This document shows, in pieces, positions 9,743 to 18,151 of a stretch of 64,000 nt of DNA. Position numbers and translations under genes: made by a program. The notes under the pieces were generated by a model that had not been told where the DNA came from, did no database searches, and was given only the letters and a program-made list of their open reading frames with translations. The stretch lies in assembly GCF_003867015.1 (NCBI RefSeq), contig NZ_CP032548.1, forward strand, positions 1,431,001-1,495,000, written 5' to 3'. Origin of the DNA: Tenacibaculum singaporense (lineage in GTDB: Bacteria; Bacteroidota; Bacteroidia; Flavobacteriales; Flavobacteriaceae). Positions within the stretch are counted from its first letter, which is position 1, and each line of letters begins with the position of its first letter.

Positions 9743-9975
9743 TACTTTTGTACCAACTGAATTAATAAGTTAAAAGAATCTTCATCAGCTACCCATTTTT
9801 TATACTTTTTAAAAGGGAGTTGTTGAAGGTTTTTTGTTGGATATAATTGATGAAAAATAGTAAGTGCAGCTAAAAAGCTTCCAGCAGTAGAAGGATGGAA
9901 GTTATCTAGACCGTATAAAGATTCTTTATCTTTATAGGTATTGTATTCTTTCCAAATTTTTCCCGCAGGAAATAA
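9739..9975 (-). pseudogene. SGNH/GDSL hydrolase, C-terminal fragment
   Basis: Only about 79 codons remain. The sequence LFPAGKIWKEYN and then LDNFHPSTAGSFLAAL match the end of an SGNH/GDSL hydrolase, including block V with the catalytic Asp and His (D..HPS..G). The nucleophile Ser, Gly and Asn blocks are missing, and no ATG is available (a TTG only). The fragment ends upstream exactly where an IS110-type transposase tail begins (9974), so the gene seems to have been cut by that insertion and later decay. Confidence 0.65.
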
Positions 9976-10131
9976 CAAAGCATGTGGGGAACTATACGAA
10001 AGATTGGTAAGTAAAGAAAAGAATAAAAACGAACACTTATTTCCGTAGCAAATAAATTATTAAAACAAGTATTTTCAATTGTAAAAAGCGGTTTACCTTA
10101 CGACGAGAATTTTGTATCTAAATTAAGCTAA
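9974..10131 (+). pseudogene. IS110-family transposase, C-terminal remnant with a frameshift
   Basis: Reading from 9974 gives NKACGELYERLVSKEKN and onward until a TAG. Shifting frame then gives SVANKLLKQVFSIVKSG and LPYDENFVSKLS with a stop at 10129-10131. Together this is the typical end of IS110/IS1111/IS902-type transposases. Two frames are needed and the rest of the element is missing, so it is a dead remnant. It abuts the SGNH fragment on its left side. Confidence 0.65.
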
Positions 10132-10153
10132 AAAGATTTGGTTTTTAACTTAA

Positions 10154-11338
10154 TTATTTGATATACAAAGCTTTTTGATATTTGTTAATTAGTTCTTTCA
10201 TCTTTACATTGAAATTTTTATTGTTAATTCCAATTAATTCATCGGTAGTTTTTAAATAACTTTCCAATCTGTTTTTACGACCTGCATTAATTAGTTTTGT
10301 AATTCCTTCTTTTCCCTTTTTTGCTTCAATTTCAAGAGCAATAATTCCGGACATTGTAGAACGTACGGAAATTTCAGGTGCTATATCGTTGAAAATTTTT
10401 TTATTTTTGCTGAAAATTTCAAAGAGATTAGCATTAGGGTTTTTTATTAGGTAATCTTTTAACTTTGTTATAAGTCTTTTGTTTGTAATCATTTCACCTT
10501 TCTTGTCTGTGTAGTAAGCATTTCCCCACGCGTAGGCAATTCCTTCCTCGGTAATCCAATTGCGGTTTTCACGTTTGTTAATTTTCCCAGAATAGTAATG
10601 GAATATATCGTGAGAAAAGTCTTCGTTGTTCATTACTGCAAAAATTGTTTTACAGTCTACACCATAACCATCTCGATATTTTCCGTTTGAAAAAAGTGAA
10701 TATCCAAAACTTAAGAGTTTTGATATCTCTTGGAAATTATCAGTCATATAAAAGTCTAACTTCTCAGGTTTTAACCCTAATTTCATAGCTATCTCAGAAT
10801 TTTTTTTATTGAATAGTTTTGCTCTTTCTATGTTAAGATTATCTCTAAAATGATAAGTGATATTACCAATAACTTGTGTTTTCCAGTAGCGAGTCAAATA
10901 ATCAATTGGAACTGAAAATGTAAATTTATTTCCCTCTTTTGTTGCAATTAAATTAAAGATATATAGAAGAGTAGGGTTGGATTTAGGTTTCTGATGAGTG
11001 TATGAAATGGAAATAAAATAATCATTATTTGATATTGGATATAAATTTATCAATCGTTTATCTTGAAGTTTTGAAGTCGTACTATCCTTCTTGGTTTCGT
11101 AGCTTATCAATTCCTGAAGCTGTGATTGAGTTAGTTCTGCTCTTTTAGGGGTTAACAGACTTTTATTTATTTTGCCTTTTGTTATTTCTGAAAAAAATGA
11201 CTCCAAACTTTGATTGAAATTCTGTTTTGAAATCGAATCCATAGGGTTATACAAAAACCTTGGAATTATAACTGCTTCTTGGGCAAATAATGTTGTAAGA
11301 GCAAAAAATAATATTATAGTTAAAGTGTTTTTTAGCAT
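10154..11338 (-). CDS. Secreted protein with a gluzincin-like HDxxH...E motif, function unknown
   Basis: 394 residues with a signal peptide cut near TLFAQE. I do not recognise a named family. In the C-terminal half there is SHDIFHYYSG followed about 17 residues later by WITEEGIAYAWG, which resembles the zinc site of MA-clan metallopeptidases (HExxH, then a Glu ligand in a W..EG.A context), except that the catalytic Glu is replaced by Asp (HDIFH). It may be an altered peptidase or a non-catalytic relative. The next gene upstream, a TPR lipoprotein, is 113 bp away on the same strand. Assignment of the metal site is inference. Confidence 0.7.
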   Translation of the reverse strand: MLKNTLTIILFFALTTLFAQEAVIIPRFLYNPMDSISKQNFNQSLESFFSEITKGKINKSLLTPKRAELTQSQLQELISYETKKDSTTSKLQDKRLINLYPISNNDYFISISYTHQKPKSNPTLLYIFNLIATKEGNKFTFSVPIDYLTRYWKTQVIGNITYHFRDNLNIERAKLFNKKNSEIAMKLGLKPEKLDFYMTDNFQEISKLLSFGYSLFSNGKYRDGYGVDCKTIFAVMNNEDFSHDIFHYYSGKINKRENRNWITEEGIAYAWGNAYYTDKKGEMITNKRLITKLKDYLIKNPNANLFEIFSKNKKIFNDIAPEISVRSTMSGIIALEIEAKKGKEGITKLINAGRKNRLESYLKTTDELIGINNKNFNVKMKELINKYQKALYIK

Positions 11339-11451
11339 TTCTTATATCTTAAATGTTGCGTAACGCTCTAGGTGTGAGGAAAGTGAAACACTAGTCTCAC
11401 GGAGAACTATAATTGCGCCTCATTCGTTATACAACTTGTTGTAATCGGTAA

Positions 11452-12234
11452 TTATTTATTTGTTAATGAGTCTATTTTAGCTTTGATGTCAACTACTTCT
11501 TCAGGAATCCAGTCAAAAGATTTATCTAATTTATATGCCTTTTGTTTTAGTTTTAAAGCTTCTTTGTAATTGCCTAATTTTAACATTAAATCAGCTTTAG
11601 AATCATAAGGATTAGCATTTTTAGGTTCGCATCTAATGAAGTTATCAAAAGCTTCATTTGCTTTGTCAAATTCATTGTTGTTTATGTAAGCATACCCTAA
11701 AATATTATATCCAGAACCATAGTCTTTATCTAACTCAACTGATTTTTTTCCTGCTTTAATAGCTAAACTTGGATTTTTTCTAAAAAGTAAAAAGCAAATG
11801 CTATGATGAAGATATTTGTCAGACGGACTTAACTCTGTTAGTTCAAATAATTTAGCTTCATAAATATCATCAGGATTGTTTAACCTAAATTCGGTTGCAT
11901 CAACTAACATCTGTTCTTCTTTGGAAACTAAATGCTTATATCTTTTCGCAAGTTGATGATTTTGTTTTTTTATTGAATCGTCTTGAGAATACATTGATAT
12001 AAAGTTGTACATTCTAACGAAGCTGCTATCTAACTTAATAGCTTTTTCATAATGTTCCACAGGATTTCCATTTATTCCATTTTGAACTAAAAATCTTGCT
12101 TTTTCAAAATGTTCTCTCGCCTTTTCAGATGAAGTGGTAATTGGTATAGTTTTGTGTGTGACTACTTTTTTGTCCATTTTATCATTTTTACAAGATGTTA
12201 GTAATAAAACAACCATAAAGGCAATTATTTTCAT
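11452..12234 (-). CDS. TPR-repeat lipoprotein
   Basis: 260 residues. The N terminus MKIIAFMVVLLLTSCKND is a lipoprotein signal peptide with the lipobox Cys at residue 15, placing the protein on a membrane facing the periplasm. The remainder forms tetratricopeptide-like repeats, clearest at SGYNILGYAYINNNEFDKAN (about 176-195), NPYDSKADLMLKLGNYKEAL (about 210-229) and the preceding segment around NPVEHYEKAIKLDSSFVR. TPR proteins mediate protein contacts; no partner is evident. It precedes the HDxxH protein on the same strand, so both may be co-expressed. Confidence 0.8.
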   Translation of the reverse strand: MKIIAFMVVLLLTSCKNDKMDKKVVTHKTIPITTSSEKAREHFEKARFLVQNGINGNPVEHYEKAIKLDSSFVRMYNFISMYSQDDSIKKQNHQLAKRYKHLVSKEEQMLVDATEFRLNNPDDIYEAKLFELTELSPSDKYLHHSICFLLFRKNPSLAIKAGKKSVELDKDYGSGYNILGYAYINNNEFDKANEAFDNFIRCEPKNANPYDSKADLMLKLGNYKEALKLKQKAYKLDKSFDWIPEEVVDIKAKIDSLTNK

Positions 12235-12370
12235 ATGGTAAAATTAATCTAGTTTGGGTTTATTGGTTACAACTTGTTATATAAGAAGTAAAACTACTTT
12301 TATCCCTTGTATACATATGATAATCGGAAGCTTTAGTAATTTTATTCTTTTTCATGAACTAAATATAGTA

Positions 12371-12400
12371 AAAAATCCCAAGTTACTAACTTGGGATTTT
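12371..12400 (-). terminator. Terminator hairpin of the T9SS phosphatase-like gene
   Basis: AAAATCCCAAGTTA/TAACTTGGGATTTT inverted repeat with flanking A/T runs, 46 bp beyond the stop at 12446. Very similar hairpins stand at 25287 and 26496. Confidence 0.75.
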
Positions 12401-12445
12401 GCGGTATTAATAATTATCTATTTCTGTAGCAGCTTCTTGGGCGTT

Positions 12446-14776
12446 TTACTCTTTTATAATTTTACAGGTAAGAGTTTTGTCCTTGGTTTTAATATCAACA
12501 AAATACATTCCTTTAGGAGCTGATTTTAAATTGATATTCACATTTTTTTGTTTGGCGGTTTGTTGTAAAACTGTTTGCCCTAAAAAGTTTCGTACTGTAT
12601 AGGTAAACGGAGCACAGTCTTCACACTTGATATTCACCATACCTTTTGTTGGGTTTGGATATAAGCTAAAGGTATCATTGGTTTGTGAAGTGTTATCGGT
12701 TGTTTCAAACATTCTAGCAGTAGTATTTGCAGATAGATTAATCACAGCACTTACCCCTTTATGGTCAGAAGGCCAAGGTAGTTGGTCAGCTTCAAAGGTC
12801 TCGTTTTGTGTGTTTGCGGTACTCGATACATTGTTAACATACGATGCTTTTGGACCTACAATGGCAGCGTTAGTTGCAGAAAGGGTAGAACCTCGGTAAA
12901 AAATATAGTCAATACGATCTCTCTCGTCAGCTTCTGGTGTCCAGCTAGTACTTCCAACACCTGTAGCTACTGAAGGCCATGTGATACCAGGATTGGCAAC
13001 TTCATCAGGATATACTTCCCTAAAAGCATCAACAAAGCCATTATTTTCTAAAGTTTTGGTCGTATGCCAAGGGAATACCACTCCGTGGTGGTCAAACATA
13101 TTTGCTTGTCTTGCTGTCCAGTCTAAGTGCGATGGTTCGTTAAAATCACCTACCAAAATTATTGGACGAGTTTCATTTTTTATATGATTGATAAACGAAG
13201 CAATTTGCTCATCTCTTCGTGAACCTAAATTTTGTTCTGAAATGATAGCAGGATCGGTAACTGGTTGTGGATCTTGGTTGGCAGCTCCTATTTTACTCCA
13301 TCCTGTATAAGGTGAAGAACCTCCACAGTTGTATCCTCTTGGAAGATAGGTAGCGTAATACGTATAATCTAAGTGTGCGGTTGCTACCACAATGCTTTGT
13401 CCGTTAACATCTACATCAAAAACAGAAATCGCTCCAAGGTTCGTACCCGATGAGGTGATAGGGTATTTACTAATGATAGAAACATCACCACTGGCATAAC
13501 CTCTGTGATAGTTTAAGCCAATAGCCGCAAGATTGTTTACAATTTTAGTGGTCCAATCACCCGTATAGTTTCTCACTTCGCTAAAACATACAATATCCGG
13601 ATTCACGTTGGCAATGACATCTCTGATATAGGTCATTCCGTTAGGTACCGAAGTTCCTTCTTGCCAAATATTAAATTGCAATACTTTAAGACTGTTGGTG
13701 TTACGAACAGTAACATAGCTTGTTTTAGTAATGGTATTACTACCTGTGGTATTGCTTGCGGTTAAAGTAACATTATAAGTTCCTTCTGTATTGTAGGTCA
13801 CTACCGGATTTTGAGCAGTACTCGTAGTAGGAGTCCCTCCTTCAAATGTCCAATTCCAAGAGGTAGGATTGTTCGTAGAACTATCTGTAAAAGAAATTTG
13901 TTGTCCTGAAATAATAGAAGAGGTGTTTGAAGTGAAGTTAGCTACTGGAGCTCCTGATTGAATTAAGGTACCGCTGATATTAATCTCCGCAGCTGAAGTA
14001 TAATTTCCACCATTAATATCAGAAGTAGCAACTAAGCGAACATATTGTCCTTGTTTTTTAGGAAAACTAACCGTTTTTTCTGTTTGATTGGAAGCGAAGG
14101 TTCCAGTCGCAACAGCAGCTCCCCAATTAGAAGGGGTATCACTTACATAAATTTGATAATCGGCAATTGTACCGTTGGTTCCTGTTTGACGAGGTAAGTA
14201 TTTTAACTCACAGACATCGTAGATACCGTTTAAGTTAATTTGAATTTCATGTGGGTGTGTAGGTTGACTAGCACTCCATTCGGTATGCCAAATAGTTGAC
14301 GTATCCCCATCAAAAGCATTGGTAGCTACTCCGTTTTCACCTGATGTTTCTTGGCTGTCTACATACTGTAAACTCCATCCAGATTGTGAAATAGGAGTAC
14401 AGGTTGGAGTTTCTGTACCAACCTTAAAACTTGAAGAAGCTAATACCGTGTATCCGTCATTTTTAAAAAAATACACTTTATAAGTTCCAATATTTGGTAA
14501 ACCAGCTGAAAAGGTAACCGTACCATTTTTAAGTTTTTTGGTAGCACTTTGTTTTCCGTTTACATATAACCAATCAATAGAGCTTACAATACTAGGTGTA
14601 TCACCTTGATTATAAATACCAATCCAGTCTTTTGCATTGCCAGGACCGTCAGAAAAATTGATAGTAATAGCTTCGTTAGGTGTATAAGTGGTTTTTGAAG
14701 GATTTACACTTTGTGCGTGTAACTTGATAAGGCTTCCTATTAATAAGAAGCAGACAAAAATAATAGTTTTTCTCAT
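12446..14776 (-). CDS. T9SS-exported endonuclease/exonuclease/phosphatase-family protein with discoidin and PKD domains
   Basis: 776 residues, modular. A signal peptide (about 1-21, ending LHAQ) is followed by an Ig-like domain (about 22-115; YTPNEAITINFSDGPGN), a discoidin/F5-8C domain (about 130-270; WSLQYVDSQ, ENGVATNAFDGDTSTIWHTE), a PKD domain (about 277-355; SFTDSSTNNPTSWNWTFEGG), then an endonuclease/exonuclease/phosphatase domain (about 358-680) with KVLQFNIWQEG, FSEVRNYTGDW, VGDFNEPSHLDW and WPSDHKGVSAVI. The last ~75 residues (FSLYPNPTKGMVNIKCEDC to the end) are a type A sorting domain for type IX secretion. The protein is probably at the surface or released, where it could cleave phosphodiesters of DNA, lipids or sugars. 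Substrate is not known. Confidence 0.9.
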   Translation of the reverse strand: MRKTIIFVCFLLIGSLIKLHAQSVNPSKTTYTPNEAITINFSDGPGNAKDWIGIYNQGDTPSIVSSIDWLYVNGKQSATKKLKNGTVTFSAGLPNIGTYKVYFFKNDGYTVLASSSFKVGTETPTCTPISQSGWSLQYVDSQETSGENGVATNAFDGDTSTIWHTEWSASQPTHPHEIQINLNGIYDVCELKYLPRQTGTNGTIADYQIYVSDTPSNWGAAVATGTFASNQTEKTVSFPKKQGQYVRLVATSDINGGNYTSAAEINISGTLIQSGAPVANFTSNTSSIISGQQISFTDSSTNNPTSWNWTFEGGTPTTSTAQNPVVTYNTEGTYNVTLTASNTTGSNTITKTSYVTVRNTNSLKVLQFNIWQEGTSVPNGMTYIRDVIANVNPDIVCFSEVRNYTGDWTTKIVNNLAAIGLNYHRGYASGDVSIISKYPITSSGTNLGAISVFDVDVNGQSIVVATAHLDYTYYATYLPRGYNCGGSSPYTGWSKIGAANQDPQPVTDPAIISEQNLGSRRDEQIASFINHIKNETRPIILVGDFNEPSHLDWTARQANMFDHHGVVFPWHTTKTLENNGFVDAFREVYPDEVANPGITWPSVATGVGSTSWTPEADERDRIDYIFYRGSTLSATNAAIVGPKASYVNNVSSTANTQNETFEADQLPWPSDHKGVSAVINLSANTTARMFETTDNTSQTNDTFSLYPNPTKGMVNIKCEDCAPFTYTVRNFLGQTVLQQTAKQKNVNINLKSAPKGMYFVDIKTKDKTLTCKIIKE

Positions 14777-14974
14777 GGGGGTTAAATTAGTTTGATTTAT
14801 AGAATCTCATCTACAGAAATAGTTAATTGATTAAGCATCAAATGTATAAACTAATCATTTACATGAGTGAAGAGAGCGTAAACGGTTTGTTAAGTCATTG
14901 TTATTTTTGTAGTTGTAGATAACAATCCTTAGTATGTTTAATTAAAATATTAGAGTAGGGGAAGTTATTTGTTT

Positions 14975-15583
14975 TTATGATCTAAGCTCAATTTCCATAG
15001 CTCTTTTATAAAAGTCAGTAAACTCTTTTTCGTTATACTTAACTCTCATGGCAGCTAAAACATCTGGTAAACCCAAACTAAACCAATCCCAAAGCATGGT
15101 GTCAAAATTGTATTTATACATTTGCTTTTCTACTTCTGTTCTTATTTTCATTATTTCAGAGTCAGAAAAACCATGTTTATTAAGTAATTGGTTTATTTTA
15201 ATGTCTTCCTCCGGAGTGTTTTCTGTATCAAGGTAAGGTTCTAGTAACCAATTCCAGTTTTTTGTTTCTTTAAAAGTAGCTATGTTATTTCTTTCTGTAA
15301 ATTCTTTAAGAGATTCGGCATGTTCTCTTGAAATAAATATAACTTCATCACCAATTTTAATTAATGGAGGATAGGATTGATGGCAAATAGCAGTTATTTC
15401 ATTAGCTTTAATTTTTTTATTAGGGAACACAAATGATGGTTTAAATGGGTATGCTAAAATTTCAATTTCAGTTTTTAAGATTTTAGATTCTCCAATGCCA
15501 CAAATCATATTATCTATTTCATAATTAGAAGCCCCAAAAAAGGCTCCTTTTTTACTAAATATTTTCTTTAAAAACTTCAGCAT
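14975..15583 (-). CDS. Hypothetical protein
   Basis: 202 residues, no signal peptide or membrane segment. I do not recognise the family. The N terminus MLKFLKKIFSKKGAF is basic and amphipathic; the middle part is mixed alpha/beta (KIGDEVIFISREHAESLKEF) and the C-terminal part is helical with many aromatic residues (YNFDTMLWDWFSLGLPDVLA). The product is probably cytoplasmic. It lies 14 bp from an NTF2-like protein gene on the same strand, so the two are likely co-transcribed. Confidence 0.65.
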   Translation of the reverse strand: MLKFLKKIFSKKGAFFGASNYEIDNMICGIGESKILKTEIEILAYPFKPSFVFPNKKIKANEITAICHQSYPPLIKIGDEVIFISREHAESLKEFTERNNIATFKETKNWNWLLEPYLDTENTPEEDIKINQLLNKHGFSDSEIMKIRTEVEKQMYKYNFDTMLWDWFSLGLPDVLAAMRVKYNEKEFTDFYKRAMEIELRS

Positions 15584-15596
15584 TTTTGGTTTAGCT

Positions 15597-15974
15597 TTAC
15601 TCGTTTAAGTCATTGACTAACTTTCTAGAAATAACTGTGTCGTAAATTATTTTTAGCTTAGTTATTTTGTTTTCAGAATTAAGTTCAATAATATCAACAA
15701 CATCAAACTCTACTTTTTCATTGTTTTTTAAAGTCCATTTATAGGTAAAGTATAGTGCTAAATTGTTAGAATCATTTTGTTCAAAAATCCCTTTTAGGAA
15801 AAGCTCAGAATTAGAAGTGTCATTATTTAATTCACGATAAAATTCGTCTGCTTTTTTAATTCCATAGATAGGAGACTCAACAATTCCGTTATTACTAAAC
15901 AGGTTAATTACCTTTTCTATATTTCCATTTTCTAGGTGTTCTAGGTATTTTTTTGCTATTTTATTTTTATTCAT
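15597..15974 (-). CDS. NTF2-like / SnoaL-like fold protein
   Basis: 125 residues. The pattern of an N-terminal helix pair (KKYLEHLENGNIEKVINLFS), NNGIVESPIYGIKKADEFYR, and four beta strands ending in VDIIELNSENKITKLKIIYD is typical of the cone-shaped NTF2-like superfamily (nuclear transport factor 2 / SnoaL / ketosteroid isomerase). These folds hold small hydrophobic ligands or catalyse isomerisations; catalytic residues cannot be assigned. It overlaps no gene and precedes the hypothetical 202-residue protein by 14 bp. Confidence 0.72.
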   Translation of the reverse strand: MNKNKIAKKYLEHLENGNIEKVINLFSNNGIVESPIYGIKKADEFYRELNNDTSNSELFLKGIFEQNDSNNLALYFTYKWTLKNNEKVEFDVVDIIELNSENKITKLKIIYDTVISRKLVNDLNE

Positions 15975-15990
15975 CGTTAAATATTAGTTT

Positions 15991-16104
15991 TTAAAAGTTG
16001 TTTTTAGTTTCTTCCAATTCTATTGCTCTTTCAATAATCATTTCCATAATTTTTTCATTATTCACAAGTTTGAAATAATTAGGGAAGTTGGCTTCGGCAA
16101 AATT
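15991..16104 (-). pseudogene. Short C-terminal gene remnant
   Basis: An open stretch of 37 codons ending with TAA at 15991-15993 reads FAEANFPNYFKLVNNEKIM and a charged helix; it is closed upstream by an in-frame TAA at 16105. It has protein-like composition but no start codon context. The rest of the 331-bp gap to 16307 shows only a possible promoter. Confidence 0.4.
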
Positions 16105-16260
16105 TTACAGTGTTATTTTCATACAGTACTTTTTAGAATGGTAGTAATTAGAGCAACTTGTGTACAACTGAATAATAAACAGTATTGGCTAGTATGACTA
16201 CGAATATAAAAACAATTGCTACGAAAACAAACTACTTTTTATAGGCTACTACCTACGGTA

Positions 16261-16268
16261 TACATTTG
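16261..16268 (+). promoter_or_regulatory. Candidate -7 promoter element before the LRR gene
   Basis: TACATTTG matches the Bacteroidota -7 consensus TAnnTTTG and lies 38 bp before the ATG at 16307. A convincing -33 TTG at the right spacing was not found. Confidence 0.35.
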
Positions 16269-16306
16269 ATACTTGTAATTAATAATAAAACATTAGATTA
16301 AACAAA

Positions 16307-16906
16307 ATGGAAGAGCAAGTTGCTATTTTAAAAAATGAGGATTATTCTTTTAGAGAACTTAATGGTGGTGTTGCAATTTTAGACTACATAGGAAAGTCTA
16401 CTGATGTTGTTATACCTAATAATATTAACAACAAACCTTTAAAGTATATATTAAGGAAAGCTTTTGATAACAAAGGGCTGAAAGCTGTAGTTTTACCAAA
16501 ATTTTTAGAGTATATAGATGAGGATGCTTTTTATAAAAATGAAATTAAAGAGCTGGTAATTCCTTCAAAAGTTACAGAAATTAGAGGAGGGGCTTTTGGA
16601 AGAAATAAGATTGAAAAACTTGTTATTGAAGCACCAATTACAACGATTCATATGTTTTGCTTTGTAGGAAATGCACTTACGAGTATAGATTTACCAGAAT
16701 CGGTAACTACATTGTATAACGATTGTTTTACTGAAAATAATTTTGAAGAACTTACAATTCCAGAACACATAACAACCCTAGGGAGCGACTCCTTTAAGGA
16801 TAGCAAGAGGTTAAAAAAGGTAAATATGCCTCAAAAATTAGAAGGTAGTATTACTGGAGCCTTTAGAGGATCAGATATTGAAAATATTGATTTTGTGTTG
16901 TACTAG
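16307..16906 (+). CDS. BspA-type leucine-rich repeat protein (LRR_5)
   Basis: 199 residues made almost wholly of BspA-like leucine-rich repeats of about 23 residues. Examples are LKYILRKAFDNKGLKAVVLP, IDEDAFYKNEIKELVIPSKV, IRGGAFGRNKIEKLVIEAP, FCFVGNALTSIDLPESVTTL, FTENNFEELTIPEHITTLG and FKDSKRLKKVNMPQKL. There is no signal peptide or sorting domain, so this copy appears cytoplasmic, unlike the surface-bound BspA proteins. LRR solenoids bind proteins; the partner is unknown. It is a single-gene unit with its own terminator. Confidence 0.85.
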   Translation: MEEQVAILKNEDYSFRELNGGVAILDYIGKSTDVVIPNNINNKPLKYILRKAFDNKGLKAVVLPKFLEYIDEDAFYKNEIKELVIPSKVTEIRGGAFGRNKIEKLVIEAPITTIHMFCFVGNALTSIDLPESVTTLYNDCFTENNFEELTIPEHITTLGSDSFKDSKRLKKVNMPQKLEGSITGAFRGSDIENIDFVLY

Positions 16907-16926
16907 ATGGTGTTGATTGGAGTTAA

Positions 16927-16966
16927 TAAAAAACAGTCACTTTATTAAGTTAAGGTGACTGTTTTT
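16927..16966 (+). terminator. Terminator after the LRR gene
   Basis: AAAAACAGTCAC...GTGACTGTTTTT inverted repeat with a T run, 20 bp after the stop at 16906. Confidence 0.75.
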
Positions 16967-17055
16967 ATATTCAGTTGATTACTGAGCTTCATTGTATTTA
17001 AAACAAGAATAGGTTTTAAAAGGAAAATAGCGAACTGAAGTTCGCTAATAAAAAT

Positions 17056-17214
17056 TTAGTTACCTGGTTCAGGTATACAGTTGCAATTCTCATCAAAACC
17101 ATAGCCTTCTTGACAAGGTCTAGTGAAAACTCCACAGTTTTCATTTCCCCCGTTAATAGATTGTTGTTCCTGTTTGTTTAAAACAGCACCTAAGCTTGAA
17201 ATGTTCTTTAACAT
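17056..17214 (-). CDS. Double-glycine leader peptide (bacteriocin-like / RiPP-like precursor)
   Basis: 52 residues from the ATG at 17214; an upstream in-frame start at 17238 would add MINLKLKI. The leader MLKNISSLGAVLNKQEQQSI ends in NGG, a double-Gly site, and is followed by a short core rich in Cys and Gly: NENCGVFTRPCQEGYGFDEN and CNCIPEPGN, with four Cys residues. This matches the flavobacterial class of ComC/GG-leader natural-product peptides exported by peptidase-containing ABC transporters (C39). No transporter or radical-SAM enzyme is encoded within this window, so export must rely on genes elsewhere. Mature activity is unknown. Confidence 0.7.
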   Translation of the reverse strand: MLKNISSLGAVLNKQEQQSINGGNENCGVFTRPCQEGYGFDENCNCIPEPGN

Positions 17215-17445
17215 AATTTTGAGTTTTAAATTTATCAAACTTATGAATAAATAAAAATGAAAAAATGAAATAAACCGTAATAAAAGTACGGTAAAACCTT
17301 ATTTAACAGAAGTTAACAATTATCTAGAATTTAAAAATATAAATGAGGTTAACAAACTATCATTTTCTACTTAGAAACTCAAATTGGCTATTACGGTCCA
17401 GATTATAAGAGGTTACGCTATCTATTTTATTGTCTATTACGTTTT

Positions 17446-18030
17446 TTAATCAGTTTTAATCACTGATATATTTTTAGTAGAATACTTATTTTCAATTAAT
17501 TTTTTTTCTAGTTCAAATTTGGATTCTAATTCATTGACATCTATTTCATCTTTTTGGAACTCTATTTCTAGGTCTAAATTAAGCATCATTTCTTCCAATA
17601 ATTTAAGATAATATTCAGCGGTTTCATATTGGGATAATTTTCTAAGATTAATTAAATTGTTATAAATAGAATTATGAGAGTATTCTGATACGTTTTTAGA
17701 TATTAATTCATTTGATATTATTGTTTCTAATAAATCAGGATATGGAATAGGGTTGTTTGCTTTCACAGATTCTAATTTTTCTTTTGTATAGTTAACAGTA
17801 TCCTGTTCAAATTTAAGTATTGTTTTATTTAGATTATTAGAATATTCACTTGTATTAGCTAAAATTAATTTAGCAGTGTGTAAAAGCTTTATAGTGTCTT
17901 CTTTTTCTTTATTTCTAATACCTGAATTAGTTAGCCAAATAGCAATTAAAACACCCGCTAGGGTTGCTATTAAAGTTAGAATAAATGAAATCCATTCGTT
18001 TTTACTGATTCTTATTAATTTAATTTTCAT
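17446..18030 (-). CDS. Membrane-anchored hypothetical protein
   Basis: 194 residues. One strong transmembrane segment lies at about residues 13-34 (WISFILTLIATLAGVLIAIW), preceded by a basic start, followed by a long helical, charged tail (NKEKEDTIKLLHTAKLILAN, ENLINLRKLSQYETAEYYL-like segments). The type resembles short inner-membrane proteins of Bacteroidota with a periplasmic helical domain. I do not assign a function. It stands alone between the leader peptide and a lipoprotein hydrolase gene. Confidence 0.65.
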   Translation of the reverse strand: MKIKLIRISKNEWISFILTLIATLAGVLIAIWLTNSGIRNKEKEDTIKLLHTAKLILANTSEYSNNLNKTILKFEQDTVNYTKEKLESVKANNPIPYPDLLETIISNELISKNVSEYSHNSIYNNLINLRKLSQYETAEYYLKLLEEMMLNLDLEIEFQKDEIDVNELESKFELEKKLIENKYSTKNISVIKTD

Positions 18031-18151
18031 TAATCTTTATTGTTTTTTATAAAGTATAAGGATTGTTACTTGTTTTGGGGGCCTAATTTAGTAAATGTAA
18101 ACTGAATATATTCAGAAGCAGGAGAGTACAAGCAGTTATTTATAACCAATA

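Noticed and set aside
9739..9978. An intact small gene
   Set aside because: It matches only the last part of an SGNH hydrolase, lacks a proper start and is bounded by a transposase remnant.
12254..12523. Plus-strand ORF of 89 codons
   Set aside because: It overlaps the terminator and the 3' end of the large minus-strand T9SS gene, and its composition is that of noncoding DNA.
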